DNA from: Mycolicibacterium peregrinum
GTDB taxonomy: Bacteria > Actinomycetota > Actinomycetes > Mycobacteriales > Mycobacteriaceae
Assembly (NCBI RefSeq): GCF_001665625.1
Contig: NZ_LZSY01000177.1
Span: 1 to 57,261 of the forward strand
Length of the DNA stretch: 57,261 nucleotides
Direction: 5' to 3'
Below, piece by piece: positions 1-7,549 of the stretch (the first letter of the stretch is position 1; each line of letters starts with the position of its first letter). The notes beneath the pieces were generated by a model. The model was not told where the DNA came from. It made no database searches and saw only the letters and a list, made by a program, of their open reading frames with translations. The position numbers and the translations under genes were made by a program.

Positions 1-636
1 GGGCCGGCGCCGCAACCGACGTCGACGTCTTCTTCGCCTCAGACCACCGGCGGTGCCGCCACGGTGAACCCGGCCCGCATCGACCGGGTGCGCCAGGAGC
101 TGCCGTCCGGCTACGAAGTGGTGGCCATCGACCCACGGGCGACCCCGGTGTCGCTGTGGGGATTCGGGCCGGACTGGACCGCCGCCCCGGCGCGGTGCGC
201 AGCGGCAGCCGCCCCTGACACCGAACCCGGCCGGGGTTGGTCGGCCTCTGGGCCCGGGGGCATCGTGTACGCGGCCGTTGCGAAAGAAAAAGCGGGGCAT
301 CCCGGCGCGGACGCGCCCGATCCCGACGCCGAAGGAACGTGCGAACAGTGGAGTGTGTCGGGCGGACATTCCACCGGTACCGTCACGCCCGTTACTGCTC
401 CGGTGATCGAGGGCGCGGTGACCGCGGGAATGTCCACCGCCGTCACCACAGTCGTCGAAGGCGGCACCGAAACCAGATCTCACGCCGACACTTTCACCGC
501 CGATCTGCATTCCGAGGGTGCTGACTACCACGTGTTCATCACCGTCGTCACGGATCCCGGATCACCCAATCCTGCGCTCGATACCGCGTTCACCTCCGAT
601 CTCCTGGTGAAATCGGTTTCGGCGTTACGCGGCTGA
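1..636 (+). CDS. DUF5642-like exported protein, 5' partial
   Basis: The frame is open from the first base of the window, so the start lies upstream; the GTG at 64 is unlikely to be the real start. The first ~20 codons are a Ser/Thr/Pro/Gly-rich linker of the kind that follows a lipoprotein signal. The rest resembles mycobacterial DUF5642 proteins: an N-terminal RIDRVRQELPSGYEV segment, a conserved Cys pair (in AARCAAAA and TCEQW), and a C-terminal helix ending SALRG. It is probably a cell-envelope lipoprotein of unknown function. A second DUF5642 gene follows 47 bp downstream on the same strand, so this is a tandem paralogue pair in the Rv0999 position. The family call comes from recognition of the pattern; no function can be read from the sequence. 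Confidence 0.7.
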   Translation, partial: GPAPQPTSTSSSPQTTGGAATVNPARIDRVRQELPSGYEVVAIDPRATPVSLWGFGPDWTAAPARCAAAAAPDTEPGRGWSASGPGGIVYAAVAKEKAGHPGADAPDPDAEGTCEQWSVSGGHSTGTVTPVTAPVIEGAVTAGMSTAVTTVVEGGTETRSHADTFTADLHSEGADYHVFITVVTDPGSPNPALDTAFTSDLLVKSVSALRG

Positions 637-683
637 GCCGGTCGCCCCGGGTATGTGGGCGAGCCCAGGTATGTTGTCCAGCG

Positions 684-1358
684 ATGGAGAACCGCAACGT
701 CTTACTCGCCGCCGCGGGCGTCCTTGCCTGCGCCACCGGATTGGTCGCGTGCGGTCAATCGGACCCGTCGACGTCCGCCAACGCGGACATCGCCAACGTC
801 GCCAAAGTGCGCTCCAGCTTCGGGCCCGAGTTCAAGGTCACCGACGTCGCCCCGGCCGGGATCGACCCCAAGAAGCTCGCGCCGCACAAAATGCCGCCCG
901 GGGTCAAGATCGAACCTGCCGATTGCGCGAAGTTCGCCGAGGGACAGTCCCTGCCGGAGGACCTGAAGGGCAACGTGGCGGCCACCACGGCCGAAGGCGC
1001 GGGTAACCGGTTCATCGTGATGGCATTAGAGACCTCCGAGCCGGTCCCGCTGAACGATCCCGGCGATGCGTGCAAGCAGGTGAAGTTCCTGGGCCCCGGG
1101 ATGCGCGGGCAGGTGGACGTGGTCGAGGCCCCGAAGATCGACGGGGCCCGCACGACGGGGACGCACCGCATCGTGCAGACCGCGATGGGCGGCCAGGCCC
1201 GCACCGGCGAGTTGTACAACTACGTCGCGAGTTTCGACACGTTCATGGTGATCGTCACGGCCAACCCCCTGGTGGTCCCGGACAAGCCGGTGGCACCGGT
1301 GGACGACAAGCGGGCCCGCGAGCTGCTCAGCGCCGCGGTCGCCGCGGTTCGGGGCTAG
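684..1358 (+). CDS. DUF5642 family lipoprotein
   Basis: This is a 224-residue protein with a clear lipoprotein signal: a short charged N-terminus (MENR), a hydrophobic stretch and the lipobox LVAC with Cys at ~23. The mature part begins with a Ser/Thr/Asp-rich linker and then a DUF5642-like domain with an FxVTDVxPAGIDPKKL segment, a Cys near 83 and a C-terminal ARELLSAAVAAVRG helix that mirrors the end of the preceding gene. It is expected to be anchored to the outer face of the plasma membrane; its function is unknown. The ATG at 684 is supported by a TATGTT -10 box at 670-675, which predicts a start site 1-2 bases before the ATG (near-leaderless mRNA). It is convergent with the AlkB-like gene, 9 bp away. 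Confidence 0.8.
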   Translation: MENRNVLLAAAGVLACATGLVACGQSDPSTSANADIANVAKVRSSFGPEFKVTDVAPAGIDPKKLAPHKMPPGVKIEPADCAKFAEGQSLPEDLKGNVAATTAEGAGNRFIVMALETSEPVPLNDPGDACKQVKFLGPGMRGQVDVVEAPKIDGARTTGTHRIVQTAMGGQARTGELYNYVASFDTFMVIVTANPLVVPDKPVAPVDDKRARELLSAAVAAVRG

Positions 1359-1367
1359 TTGGGCGCT

Positions 1368-1964
1368 TCAGCGCACGTCCTGCGGGCGGAACTGGATGCT
1401 GATGCGCGGCCCGACGAGGCTGGTGGTCTTGGGTATCGAATGCTCCCACGTGCGTTGACACGACCCGCCCATCACCAGCAGGTCGCCGTGGCGGTGCTGT
1501 AAGCGCAGGGCGTGACCGCCGCCGCGTGGGCGTAGTGCGAAAACCCTTGTCGCGCCGAGCCCGACGATGGCCACCATGGTGTCCTCGGTGCGGCTGCGAC
1601 CGATGGTGTCGCCGTGCCAGGCGACGCTGTCGTTGCCGTCGCGGTACAGGCACAGGCCCGCGGTGGTGAACGGTTCCCCGAGCTCGCCGCCGAAGGTGTC
1701 GTTGAGCCTGCGCCGGATCTGTTTGAGCCGGGGATGCGGCACCGGTTCGTCGATCAGGTGGTGGAAGCTGACCAGGCGCGGAACCGCCACCACGCGGTCG
1801 TACATCTCGCGTTCCTCGGATCGCCAGGGGATCCCGTCCATCAACTCCTCGAACAGTGAATCGGCGTCGGGCAACCAGCCCGAGCGCAGTTCCACCCAGG
1901 CGTCGTTGCCGAGTCGACGCCGTTCAGCGTGCTCGAACAGTGAGCCTTGCAACGCCAGCTCCAT
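1368..1964 (-). CDS. AlkB-family 2-oxoglutarate/Fe(II) dioxygenase
   Basis: This 198-residue protein carries the AlkB-type jelly-roll motif set: H117 and D119 (AWHGDT), the distal iron ligand H175 (WEHSIPK), and R187/R193 (GPRISIQFR) for 2-oxoglutarate binding. The MGGSCQRTWEHSIPK segment is typical of bacterial AlkB homologues that oxidatively dealkylate DNA or RNA bases. It matches the position of Rv1000c in M. tuberculosis. Substrate preference cannot be read from the sequence. A TACACT -10 box on the minus strand (1977-1972) predicts transcription starting one base before the ATG at 1964, i.e. a leaderless mRNA. The gene lies 34 bp downstream of soxR on the same strand, so some read-through from the soxR promoter is possible, but no shared operon is required. 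Confidence 0.9.
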   Translation of the reverse strand: MELALQGSLFEHAERRRLGNDAWVELRSGWLPDADSLFEELMDGIPWRSEEREMYDRVVAVPRLVSFHHLIDEPVPHPRLKQIRRRLNDTFGGELGEPFTTAGLCLYRDGNDSVAWHGDTIGRSRTEDTMVAIVGLGATRVFALRPRGGGHALRLQHRHGDLLVMGGSCQRTWEHSIPKTTSLVGPRISIQFRPQDVR

Positions 1965-1998
1965 GCGCGCGAGTGTATCGCACAGACGTTCGATTGCG

Positions 1999-2430
1999 TT
2001 AGAGGCGGGAGGCGCCCGGGCCCTGCTCGGCGAGGACGTCCCCCGGGTTGGTCAGCAGGCAGGTCTTGAGGCTCAGGCAGCCGCAGCCGATGCAGCCGGT
2101 CAGGTTGTCGCGCAACCGTTGTAGATGCACGATGCGGTCATCGAGGTCCTGGCGCCAACCGGCTGAGAGCTTGGCCCAGTCCTTGCTGGTCGGCACCCGG
2201 TCGGCGGGCAAGCCGGCCAGCGCCTCGCGGATGCGGGCCAGCGGAATGCCGAGGCGTTGGGACATCCGGATGAACGCCACGCGGCGCAGCGTCTCGCGTG
2301 CGTAGCGGCGCTGGTTCCCCGAGGTGCGGCGGCTGGCGATCAGCCCCTCGCGCTCATAGAAGTGCAGTGCCGACACCGCCACGCCGCTGCGCTGCGACAT
2401 CTCGCCAGGAGTTAACTCGTGCGTCTCCAT
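1999..2430 (-). CDS. soxR: SoxR, redox-sensing MerR-family regulator
   Basis: This 143-residue MerR-type protein has a winged-helix domain (SQRSGVAVSALHFYEREGL, about residues 12-30), a dimerisation helix (about 85-112) and a C-terminal [2Fe-2S] cluster motif CIGCGCLS...C with Cys at 113, 116, 118 and 124. That spacing (+3, +2, +6) is the same as in E. coli SoxR (119, 122, 124, 130). SoxR senses redox-active compounds or superoxide through oxidation of this cluster. The ATG at 2430 is chosen because the MerR domain begins right after it; upstream codons in the same frame run through the operator and arcA. The gene is divergent from arcA across 33 bp that contain a SoxR box. Actinobacterial SoxR proteins usually control a few enzymes that process redox-active antibiotics. 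Confidence 0.93.
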   Translation of the reverse strand: METHELTPGEMSQRSGVAVSALHFYEREGLIASRRTSGNQRRYARETLRRVAFIRMSQRLGIPLARIREALAGLPADRVPTSKDWAKLSAGWRQDLDDRIVHLQRLRDNLTGCIGCGCLSLKTCLLTNPGDVLAEQGPGASRL

Positions 2431-2433
2431 ACA

Positions 2434-2451
2434 CCTCAACCATAGTTGAGT
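2434..2451. promoter_or_regulatory. SoxR box between soxR and arcA, with divergent leaderless promoters
   Basis: The 18-bp site CCTCAACCATAGTTGAGT has the same layout as the E. coli soxS SoxR box (CCTCAAGTTAACTTGAGG): identical CCTCAA and TTGAG arms around a 6-bp centre. On the plus strand it ends one base before a TAACGT -10 (2452-2457) that points exactly at the arcA GTG (2464), placing the operator in the -35/-10 spacer as MerR-family activators require. On the minus strand a TATGGT -10 (2444-2439) inside the operator would start soxR about two bases before its ATG, implying autoregulation. Confidence 0.85.
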
Positions 2452-2463
2452 TAACGTCATGGT

Positions 2464-3669
2464 GTGGAAACTGCGGCGTTCGGTTCCAATTCCGAGGTCG
2501 GCACACTGCGCGCCGTGATCCTGCACCGGCCGGGGCCGGAGTTGCAGCGGCTCACCCCGCGCAACAACGATGCCCTGCTGTTCGACGGGCTGCCGTGGGT
2601 GGCCAAGGCGCAGCGTGAGCACGACGCCTTCGCGGCAGTGCTGAGGTCCCGCGGCGTCGAGGTGTTGCTCCTGGCCGATCTGCTGACCGAGGCGCTCGAC
2701 AGCGGCGCCGCCCGCATGCACGGCATCTCCGCCGCGGTCGATGCACGGCGGCTGGGTGTGCCACTGGCCCAGGAACTTTCGGCCTATCTACGTGGCCTGC
2801 CGCCGGCCGATCTGGCGCACATCCTGATGGCCGGGATGACCTTCAACGAGGTGCCCTTTCACGGTGCCGAACTGTCGCTGGTGCGCCTCATGCACCACGG
2901 CGGAGACTTCGTGATCGAGCCGCTGCCCAACCTGCTGTTCACCCGGGATTCGTCGTTCTGGATCGGCCCGCGCGTGGCCATCACCTCGCTCGCGCTGCCG
3001 GCCCGGGTGCGCGAGACCTCGCTGACCGATCTGATCTACGCCCACCATCCACGGTTCCTCGGCGTTCGGCGGGCCTACGAGTCACGCTCGGCACCCGTCG
3101 AAGGCGGCGACGTGCTGCTGCTCGGGCCCGGTGTGGTGGCGGTCGGCGTGGGGGAGCGGACCACGCCAGCCGGTGCCGAGGCGTTGGCGCGCAGTCTGTT
3201 CGACGACGACCTCGCCCATACCGTGCTCGCGGTGCCGATCCGGCAGGAGCGCGCCCAGATGCACCTGGACACCGTGTGCACCATGGTCGATGTCGACGCG
3301 GTGGTGATGTACCCCAACATCGTGGACTCGTTGTCGGCGTTCACCATTCACCGCACCGAAGCCGGGATCCGAATCGACGACGAAGTGCCGTTCGTGCAGG
3401 CCGCCGCGGCTGCGATGAGAATCGAGCAACTGCGGGTGATCGACACGGGGCTCGACCCGGTGACGGCCGAACGCGAGCAGTGGGACGACGGCAACAACAC
3501 CCTGGCTCTGGCGCCGGGTGTGGTGGTCGCCTACGAACGCAATGCCGAAACCAATGCCCGGCTGGCGGATTCGGGCATCGAGGTGTTGCCGATCGAGGCT
3601 TCGGAGCTGGGTACGGGCCGCGGCGGGCCGCGCTGTATGTCCTGCCCGGCAGCGCGGGACCTGCTCTAG
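2464..3669 (+). CDS. arcA: arginine deiminase
   Basis: Hydrolyses L-arginine to citrulline and ammonia. The 401-residue length is normal for ADI, and the guanidino-group hydrolase catalytic set is present: D162 (FTRDSS), E213 (VEGGD), H267 and D269 (MHLDTVC), and nucleophile C394 (MSCPAARD) near the C-terminus. The N-terminal SEVGTLRAVILHRPGPE block is also typical. It matches Rv1001. No carbamate kinase, ornithine carbamoyltransferase or arginine/ornithine antiporter gene is in the window, so it is a stand-alone ADI, perhaps for ammonia production or nitrogen recycling. The GTG at 2464 is selected because a TAACGT -10 sits at -12 to -7 relative to it (leaderless mRNA). The SoxR box just upstream suggests redox control, which is not what is generally described for ADI. 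Confidence 0.95.
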   Translation: METAAFGSNSEVGTLRAVILHRPGPELQRLTPRNNDALLFDGLPWVAKAQREHDAFAAVLRSRGVEVLLLADLLTEALDSGAARMHGISAAVDARRLGVPLAQELSAYLRGLPPADLAHILMAGMTFNEVPFHGAELSLVRLMHHGGDFVIEPLPNLLFTRDSSFWIGPRVAITSLALPARVRETSLTDLIYAHHPRFLGVRRAYESRSAPVEGGDVLLLGPGVVAVGVGERTTPAGAEALARSLFDDDLAHTVLAVPIRQERAQMHLDTVCTMVDVDAVVMYPNIVDSLSAFTIHRTEAGIRIDDEVPFVQAAAAAMRIEQLRVIDTGLDPVTAEREQWDDGNNTLALAPGVVVAYERNAETNARLADSGIEVLPIEASELGTGRGGPRCMSCPAARDLL

Positions 3670-3711
3670 CTCGACTGTCGTGGGCATGCTCGCCGTTTTC
3701 TAGCCCTTGCT

Positions 3712-3774
3712 CGCCGTTTTCGACGTGAGGGTCGTTGTGCGTGGGGTTCTGCAGCCCTCAAGTAGAAATCGGCG
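3712..3774. repeat. imperfect inverted repeat, TTTCTAC family (copy A)
   Basis: Arms 3712-3731 and 3755-3774 match at 17 of 20 positions when folded. The second arm read on the minus strand contains TTTCTACTTGAGGGCTGC, which belongs to the dispersed core TTTCKACNNNAGGGCTGC also seen at 17716-17733 and 48991-49148. A direct duplication of TGCTCGCCGTTTTC lies at 3687-3700 and 3708-3721. It sits between the convergent arcA and pmt genes and may act as a bidirectional terminator. Confidence 0.6.
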
Positions 3775-3833
3775 AAGGGCCCCGCCAAAACCGCGAACGG
3801 CGACAAGCCGGCGCAGGACCGGTCAACGCCCAA

Positions 3834-5384
3834 CTAGCGCCACGAAGGCAACCAGATCTCCAGATTCCAGGTCGACTGCGAAATCGGGATGCCCGTCAGG
3901 ACCGGGTACAACCACGCGAAGTTCGCGATCACCAATGCCACGTAGAAGCACACCACCAGTAGGCCCAAGGTTCGGCGTTCGGGGTTCTGATTGGGTTTGT
4001 ACAGGATGTCGCCGAGGATCAGCGCGATCGCCAGCACCAGGAATGGCGCCATCACCGTCGCGTAGAAGAAGTACATCTGCCGGTCGATGTCGAAGAACCA
4101 GGGCAGGAAACCCGCCGAGTAACCGACCAGGACCACGCCGTAGCGCCAGTCCCGTCGCACCACGGCCCGCCACAGGGCCCAGCCGAGCACCGGCACCGCG
4201 ATGAACCACATCGCCGGAGTGCCCACCAGCATCACGGCCTTCACACACGACTGCGTGCCGCACCCGGCCACATCGTGGTTGTCGATCGCATAGAGCACCG
4301 GCCGCAACGACATCGGCCACGTCCAGGGCTTGGACTCCCACGGGTGGTGGTTGCCGTCTGCGTTGGTCAGCCCGGCGTGGAAATGGTAGGCGGCGTAGGT
4401 GTAATGCCACAGTGAGCGCAGCGCGTCGGGCAGCGGGATGATGCTGTTCTCGCCGATGGACTGGCCCGCCTCGTACCGGTTGATGCCGGTCTCGGAGGCG
4501 AACCACGGCCCGTACGACGCCAGGTACACCGCGAACGGGATCAGGCCGAACACATAAGCGGCCGGCCCCACATCGCGGCGCAGCATGCCGCGCCAGGGTG
4601 CCGGTACGTGGTACTGCTTGCGCGCGATCGCGTCGAGCACCAGCGTCATCACGCCGAAGAACGCCACGAAGTACAGCCCGGACCACTTCGTCGCACACGC
4701 CAGGCCGAGCAGCACGCCCGCACCGAACCGCCACCACCGCACGCCCAGCCGCGGACCCCACGGCGTCTCGGCGATCCGGCCTTCGATGAATGCGGTGTGC
4801 ATGCGCCGGCGGACGTCGTCGCGGTCCACCATCAGGCAGGCGAACGCCGCCACCACGAACGTCACCAGGAACACGTCCAGCAGCGCCGTGCGGGCCGAGA
4901 CGAAGCTGACCCCGTCGGCGATCAGCAGGAGTCCGGCGATACCGCCGACGAGGGTGGAGCGGCTGAGCCGGCGCCCGATCCGCACCACCAGCATCACGAT
5001 CAGCACACCGCACAGCGCGCCGGAGAACCGCCAGCCGAGCCCGTTGTATCCGAACAGCGCCTCGCCGATCGCGATCAACTGCTTGCCCACGGGCGGGTGC
5101 ACCACGAGCCCGTAGCCGGGGTTGTCCTCGACGCCGTGGTTGTAGAGCATCTGCCAGGCCTGCGGCGCATAGTGCTTCTCGTCGAACACCGGGGTGCCCG
5201 CGTCGGTCGGCGAGCCCAGGTTCAGGAACCGGCTTATCGCGGCCAGTCCGGTGATGACCGCCGTCATCAACCAGCCCTGCAGCCGGTCGGTCGGGCCGAA
5301 ATCGGCAGGCGGGATCAGCGGCGCGGGGCTGATCAGAGGGACCGAGCGACCAGCCGTCGGCGTATCGGTGGCGGTGGCGGTCAC
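3834..5384 (-). CDS. pmt: polyprenyl-phosphate-mannose--protein mannosyltransferase (PMT family)
   Basis: This 516-residue polytopic membrane protein of the GT-C fold transfers mannose from polyprenyl-phosphate-mannose to Ser/Thr of exported proteins. Diagnostic features are a first transmembrane helix at ~38-55 followed by a short external loop with the catalytic acidic pair (PVFDEKHYAPQAW, D and E at about 68-69), the GYGLVVHPPVGK loop, and many further hydrophobic helices; the HHPWESKPWTWP loop is typical of bacterial PMT_C regions. It matches Rv1002c. The GTG at 5384 fits the family N-terminus and lies one base after the start site predicted from a minus-strand TACGAT -10 (5397-5392). It is divergent from rsmI across 24 bp. 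Targets probably include the lipoproteins and secreted proteins encoded nearby. Confidence 0.93.
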   Translation of the reverse strand: MTATATDTPTAGRSVPLISPAPLIPPADFGPTDRLQGWLMTAVITGLAAISRFLNLGSPTDAGTPVFDEKHYAPQAWQMLYNHGVEDNPGYGLVVHPPVGKQLIAIGEALFGYNGLGWRFSGALCGVLIVMLVVRIGRRLSRSTLVGGIAGLLLIADGVSFVSARTALLDVFLVTFVVAAFACLMVDRDDVRRRMHTAFIEGRIAETPWGPRLGVRWWRFGAGVLLGLACATKWSGLYFVAFFGVMTLVLDAIARKQYHVPAPWRGMLRRDVGPAAYVFGLIPFAVYLASYGPWFASETGINRYEAGQSIGENSIIPLPDALRSLWHYTYAAYHFHAGLTNADGNHHPWESKPWTWPMSLRPVLYAIDNHDVAGCGTQSCVKAVMLVGTPAMWFIAVPVLGWALWRAVVRRDWRYGVVLVGYSAGFLPWFFDIDRQMYFFYATVMAPFLVLAIALILGDILYKPNQNPERRTLGLLVVCFYVALVIANFAWLYPVLTGIPISQSTWNLEIWLPSWR

Positions 5385-5391
5385 GCAAGCG

Positions 5392-5401
5392 ATCGTAGGC
5401 T
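5392..5401. promoter_or_regulatory. overlapping divergent -10 boxes for pmt and rsmI sharing one TA
   Basis: On the plus strand TAGGCT (5396-5401) predicts a start at about 5408, one base before the rsmI GTG. On the minus strand TACGAT (5397-5392) predicts a start at 5385, one base before the pmt GTG. The two hexamers share the self-complementary TA at 5396-5397. The whole gap is 24 bp, so both mRNAs are predicted to be leaderless. Confidence 0.65.
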
Positions 5402-5408
5402 GTCTGGC

Positions 5409-6245
5409 GTGACACCCGGCAAACTACTGATCGGCGCCACGCCGCTGGGTCGGCCAGACGATGCGTCGACGCGGCTGGTCGAGGCGTTGACGACGGCTGA
5501 CATCGTGGCGGCCGAAGATACCCGGCGCGCGCGTGCGCTGGCCCAGTCGCTTGGCGTGCAACCGTCCGGTCGGATCCTGAGCTTCTTCGACCAGAACGAG
5601 GCGAGCCGCGTGCCCGGCCTGGTCGCGGAGATCGCGGCCGGCGCGACGGTGCTGGTGGTCAGCGACGCCGGTATGCCGTTGATCAACGATCCCGGCTACC
5701 GACTGGTGGCGGCCTGCGCCGAGGCCGGGCTGCCGGTCTCGTGCCTGCCGGGTCCTTCTGCGGTGACGACGGCGCTGGCGGTGTCCGGGCTGGCCTCGGA
5801 CCGGTTCTGTTTCGAGGGTTTCGCGCCGCGCAAACACGCCGCCCGGCTGGCCTGGCTGCAGACCCTGGCAGCCGAATCGCGCACCAGCGTGTTCTTCGAA
5901 TCGCCGCGCAGATTGGCCGAGACCCTGCGCGACGCCGTCGAGGTGCTGGGACCGGAGCGTCGTGCCGTGGTGTGCCGCGAGCTCACCAAGACGCACGAGG
6001 AGGTCCGCCGCGGCAGCCTGGCCGAGCTCGCGGAGTGGGCCGCCGACGGAGTGCTGGGGGAGATCACCGTCGTGTTGGCCGGGGGCACCCCGTCGGTGGA
6101 ACTGTCCGACCTGGTGGCCGAGGTGGAGGAGCTGGTGGCCGACGGCATCCGGGTCAAGGACGCCTGCGCCCAGGTGATCGCTGCGAACCCGGGGGCGCCT
6201 TCACGGCGCGAGCTCTACGACGCTGTGCTGCGCGCCCGGGATTGA
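5409..6245 (+). CDS. rsmI: 16S rRNA (cytidine(1402)-2'-O)-methyltransferase
   Basis: This 278-residue SAM-dependent methyltransferase of the tetrapyrrole-methylase fold 2'-O-methylates C1402 in the 16S rRNA decoding centre. Visible family motifs are LLIGATPLGRPDDAS near the N-terminus (usual form ATPIGN), AAEDTRR, SDAGMPLINDPGYRLV, LPGPSAVTTALAVSGL and FFESPRRLAETL. It matches Rv1003. The frame is open far upstream, but only from the GTG at 5409 does the family N-terminus (TPGKLLIGAT) begin, and a TAGGCT -10 sits just upstream. Its 3' end overlaps the convergent pabB by 31 bp. Confidence 0.95.
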   Translation: MTPGKLLIGATPLGRPDDASTRLVEALTTADIVAAEDTRRARALAQSLGVQPSGRILSFFDQNEASRVPGLVAEIAAGATVLVVSDAGMPLINDPGYRLVAACAEAGLPVSCLPGPSAVTTALAVSGLASDRFCFEGFAPRKHAARLAWLQTLAAESRTSVFFESPRRLAETLRDAVEVLGPERRAVVCRELTKTHEEVRRGSLAELAEWAADGVLGEITVVLAGGTPSVELSDLVAEVEELVADGIRVKDACAQVIAANPGAPSRRELYDAVLRARD

Positions 6246-7447
6246 ACGATCGAGGCCGCTTTGTGCAGGCACTCTTCCCATTCCGCGTCGACGTCGGAAT
6301 CGGCGGTGATGCCGCCGCCCACGCCGAGTACCGCCGAGCCGTCGGCGTTGAATTCCACGGTCCGGATCGCGACGTTCAGCTCGCATCCTGCCACTGGTGA
6401 CGCCAATCCGACTGTGCCGCAATAGACTCCGCGACGTGCCGCTTCCCACTGCCGCAGCAGTTGGCGGGCCCGTCGCTTCGGTGTGCCGGTCACCGAGGCT
6501 GGGGGGAAGGTGGCGTCCAGCAGGGCGCTCATCGGCACCTGCGTGGGTAGCTCGGCGGTGACCGTCGAGACCAGGTGCCAGACGCCGGGCGCCGGATGTA
6601 CCGCGAGCAGTTCGGGCACCGTCACGCTGCCGGTGGTCGCCACCCGTCCCAGGTCGTTGCGGACCAGGTCGACGATCATGACGTTCTCGGCGACATCCTT
6701 GACCGAGGCCAGCAGGTCGGCGGGGTCGGCCGAGGACGGCAGCGTGCCCTTGATCGGACTGGAGGTCACCGCGGTGCCCGCCCGGCGCAGGAACAACTCC
6801 GGCGACAACGACGCCACCGCACCCCAGTCGCCGGCCACATACGCGGCCCGTGCGGGCGCGGTCCGGGCCACCGCCTCGGTGAAGAAATCGATCGGCTCGC
6901 CGTCCATTCGGCCGGTGAACCTCGTGCACACACAGGCCTGATACACCTCGCCCGCCGCGATGGCGTCCAGGCAGGCCAGCACGCCACGGCGGTGATCATC
7001 GCGGTCGGGGGCCACCCAGCTCAGGGTGTAGCCTCCCGGCTGCGCCGGTTCCAGTGCTCGCAGCCAGGCGGGAAGCGCTGCGCCGCTGAGGCTTTCGAAC
7101 CACCAAAGGCCCTCGGAGTCCTGGCGCAGCACGCAGTCCGACCAGCCGCCGGCGGCCACCGGGATCCGCGGTGGTGTGCCGTCGGCGCCGGGATCCGGGT
7201 AGGCGAGGTAGCCGAACCACCCGCCCCCGACCGCGTCCGACGGCCCCGAAGCGTCCTGTGCCACCGCGAAGGCGGTGTCGGGCGCAACCGATGTCACCGA
7301 CACCGAGGGTGCGATCACCGCGCGTGACGAGAACCAGTTGCCGATCAGCGCGGCGGGTGGCGCCACGCCGGCGCGGGAGGCCGCCGCGGCGACACCGCGC
7401 AGCACCGCCGGGGCATCGCCCAGCGCGCCCAGCCGCTCGATCCGCAT
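6215..7447 (-). CDS. pabB: aminodeoxychorismate synthase component I
   Basis: This 410-residue chorismate-binding enzyme forms 4-amino-4-deoxychorismate for folate synthesis, with ammonia from a PabA-type glutaminase encoded elsewhere. Motifs in order: GEVYQACVCTRF (~167-177), SLSPELFL (~213-220), SSPIKGT with K233, NVMIVDLVRNDLGRVA (~255-270), PPASVTGTPK (~315-324) and GVYCGTVGL (~340-348). The lysine in PIKGT separates PabB from anthranilate synthase TrpE, which has Ala there. It corresponds to Rv1005c. The ATG at 7447 begins directly with the family MRIERL start. Its end overlaps rsmI tail to tail by 31 bp. Confidence 0.92.
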   Translation of the reverse strand: MRIERLGALGDAPAVLRGVAAAASRAGVAPPAALIGNWFSSRAVIAPSVSVTSVAPDTAFAVAQDASGPSDAVGGGWFGYLAYPDPGADGTPPRIPVAAGGWSDCVLRQDSEGLWWFESLSGAALPAWLRALEPAQPGGYTLSWVAPDRDDHRRGVLACLDAIAAGEVYQACVCTRFTGRMDGEPIDFFTEAVARTAPARAAYVAGDWGAVASLSPELFLRRAGTAVTSSPIKGTLPSSADPADLLASVKDVAENVMIVDLVRNDLGRVATTGSVTVPELLAVHPAPGVWHLVSTVTAELPTQVPMSALLDATFPPASVTGTPKRRARQLLRQWEAARRGVYCGTVGLASPVAGCELNVAIRTVEFNADGSAVLGVGGGITADSDVDAEWEECLHKAASIVQSRARSTAS

Positions 7448-7464
7448 GGAGCTAGCTTGCGTCC

Positions 7465-7533
7465 TCCCGCGAGCAGACGCAAAATCGCACGTTTCAAGGG
7501 GAAACAGTGCGAGTTTACGTCTGCTCGGCGGGA
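7465..7533. repeat. dispersed hairpin GAGCAGACG family, copy 1
   Basis: Outer arms CTCCCGCGAGCAGACG and CGTCTGCTCGGCGGGAG pair with one bulged base; the inner parts continue as TCGCAC/GTGCGA and GTTTC/GAAAC. It lies between pabB (start 7447) and the end of the sigma-factor gene, both on the minus strand, so it can terminate the sigma-factor operon. Two related hairpins, at 23697-23758 and 57087-57148, keep the outer core but have different, still self-complementary inner arms. Confidence 0.75.
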
Positions 7534-7549
7534 GTAGCGCGAGGGAAAC

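Noticed and set aside
4608..5408. 267-codon N-terminal extension of rsmI
   Set aside because: It runs antisense through pmt; the RsmI family N-terminus begins at 5409.
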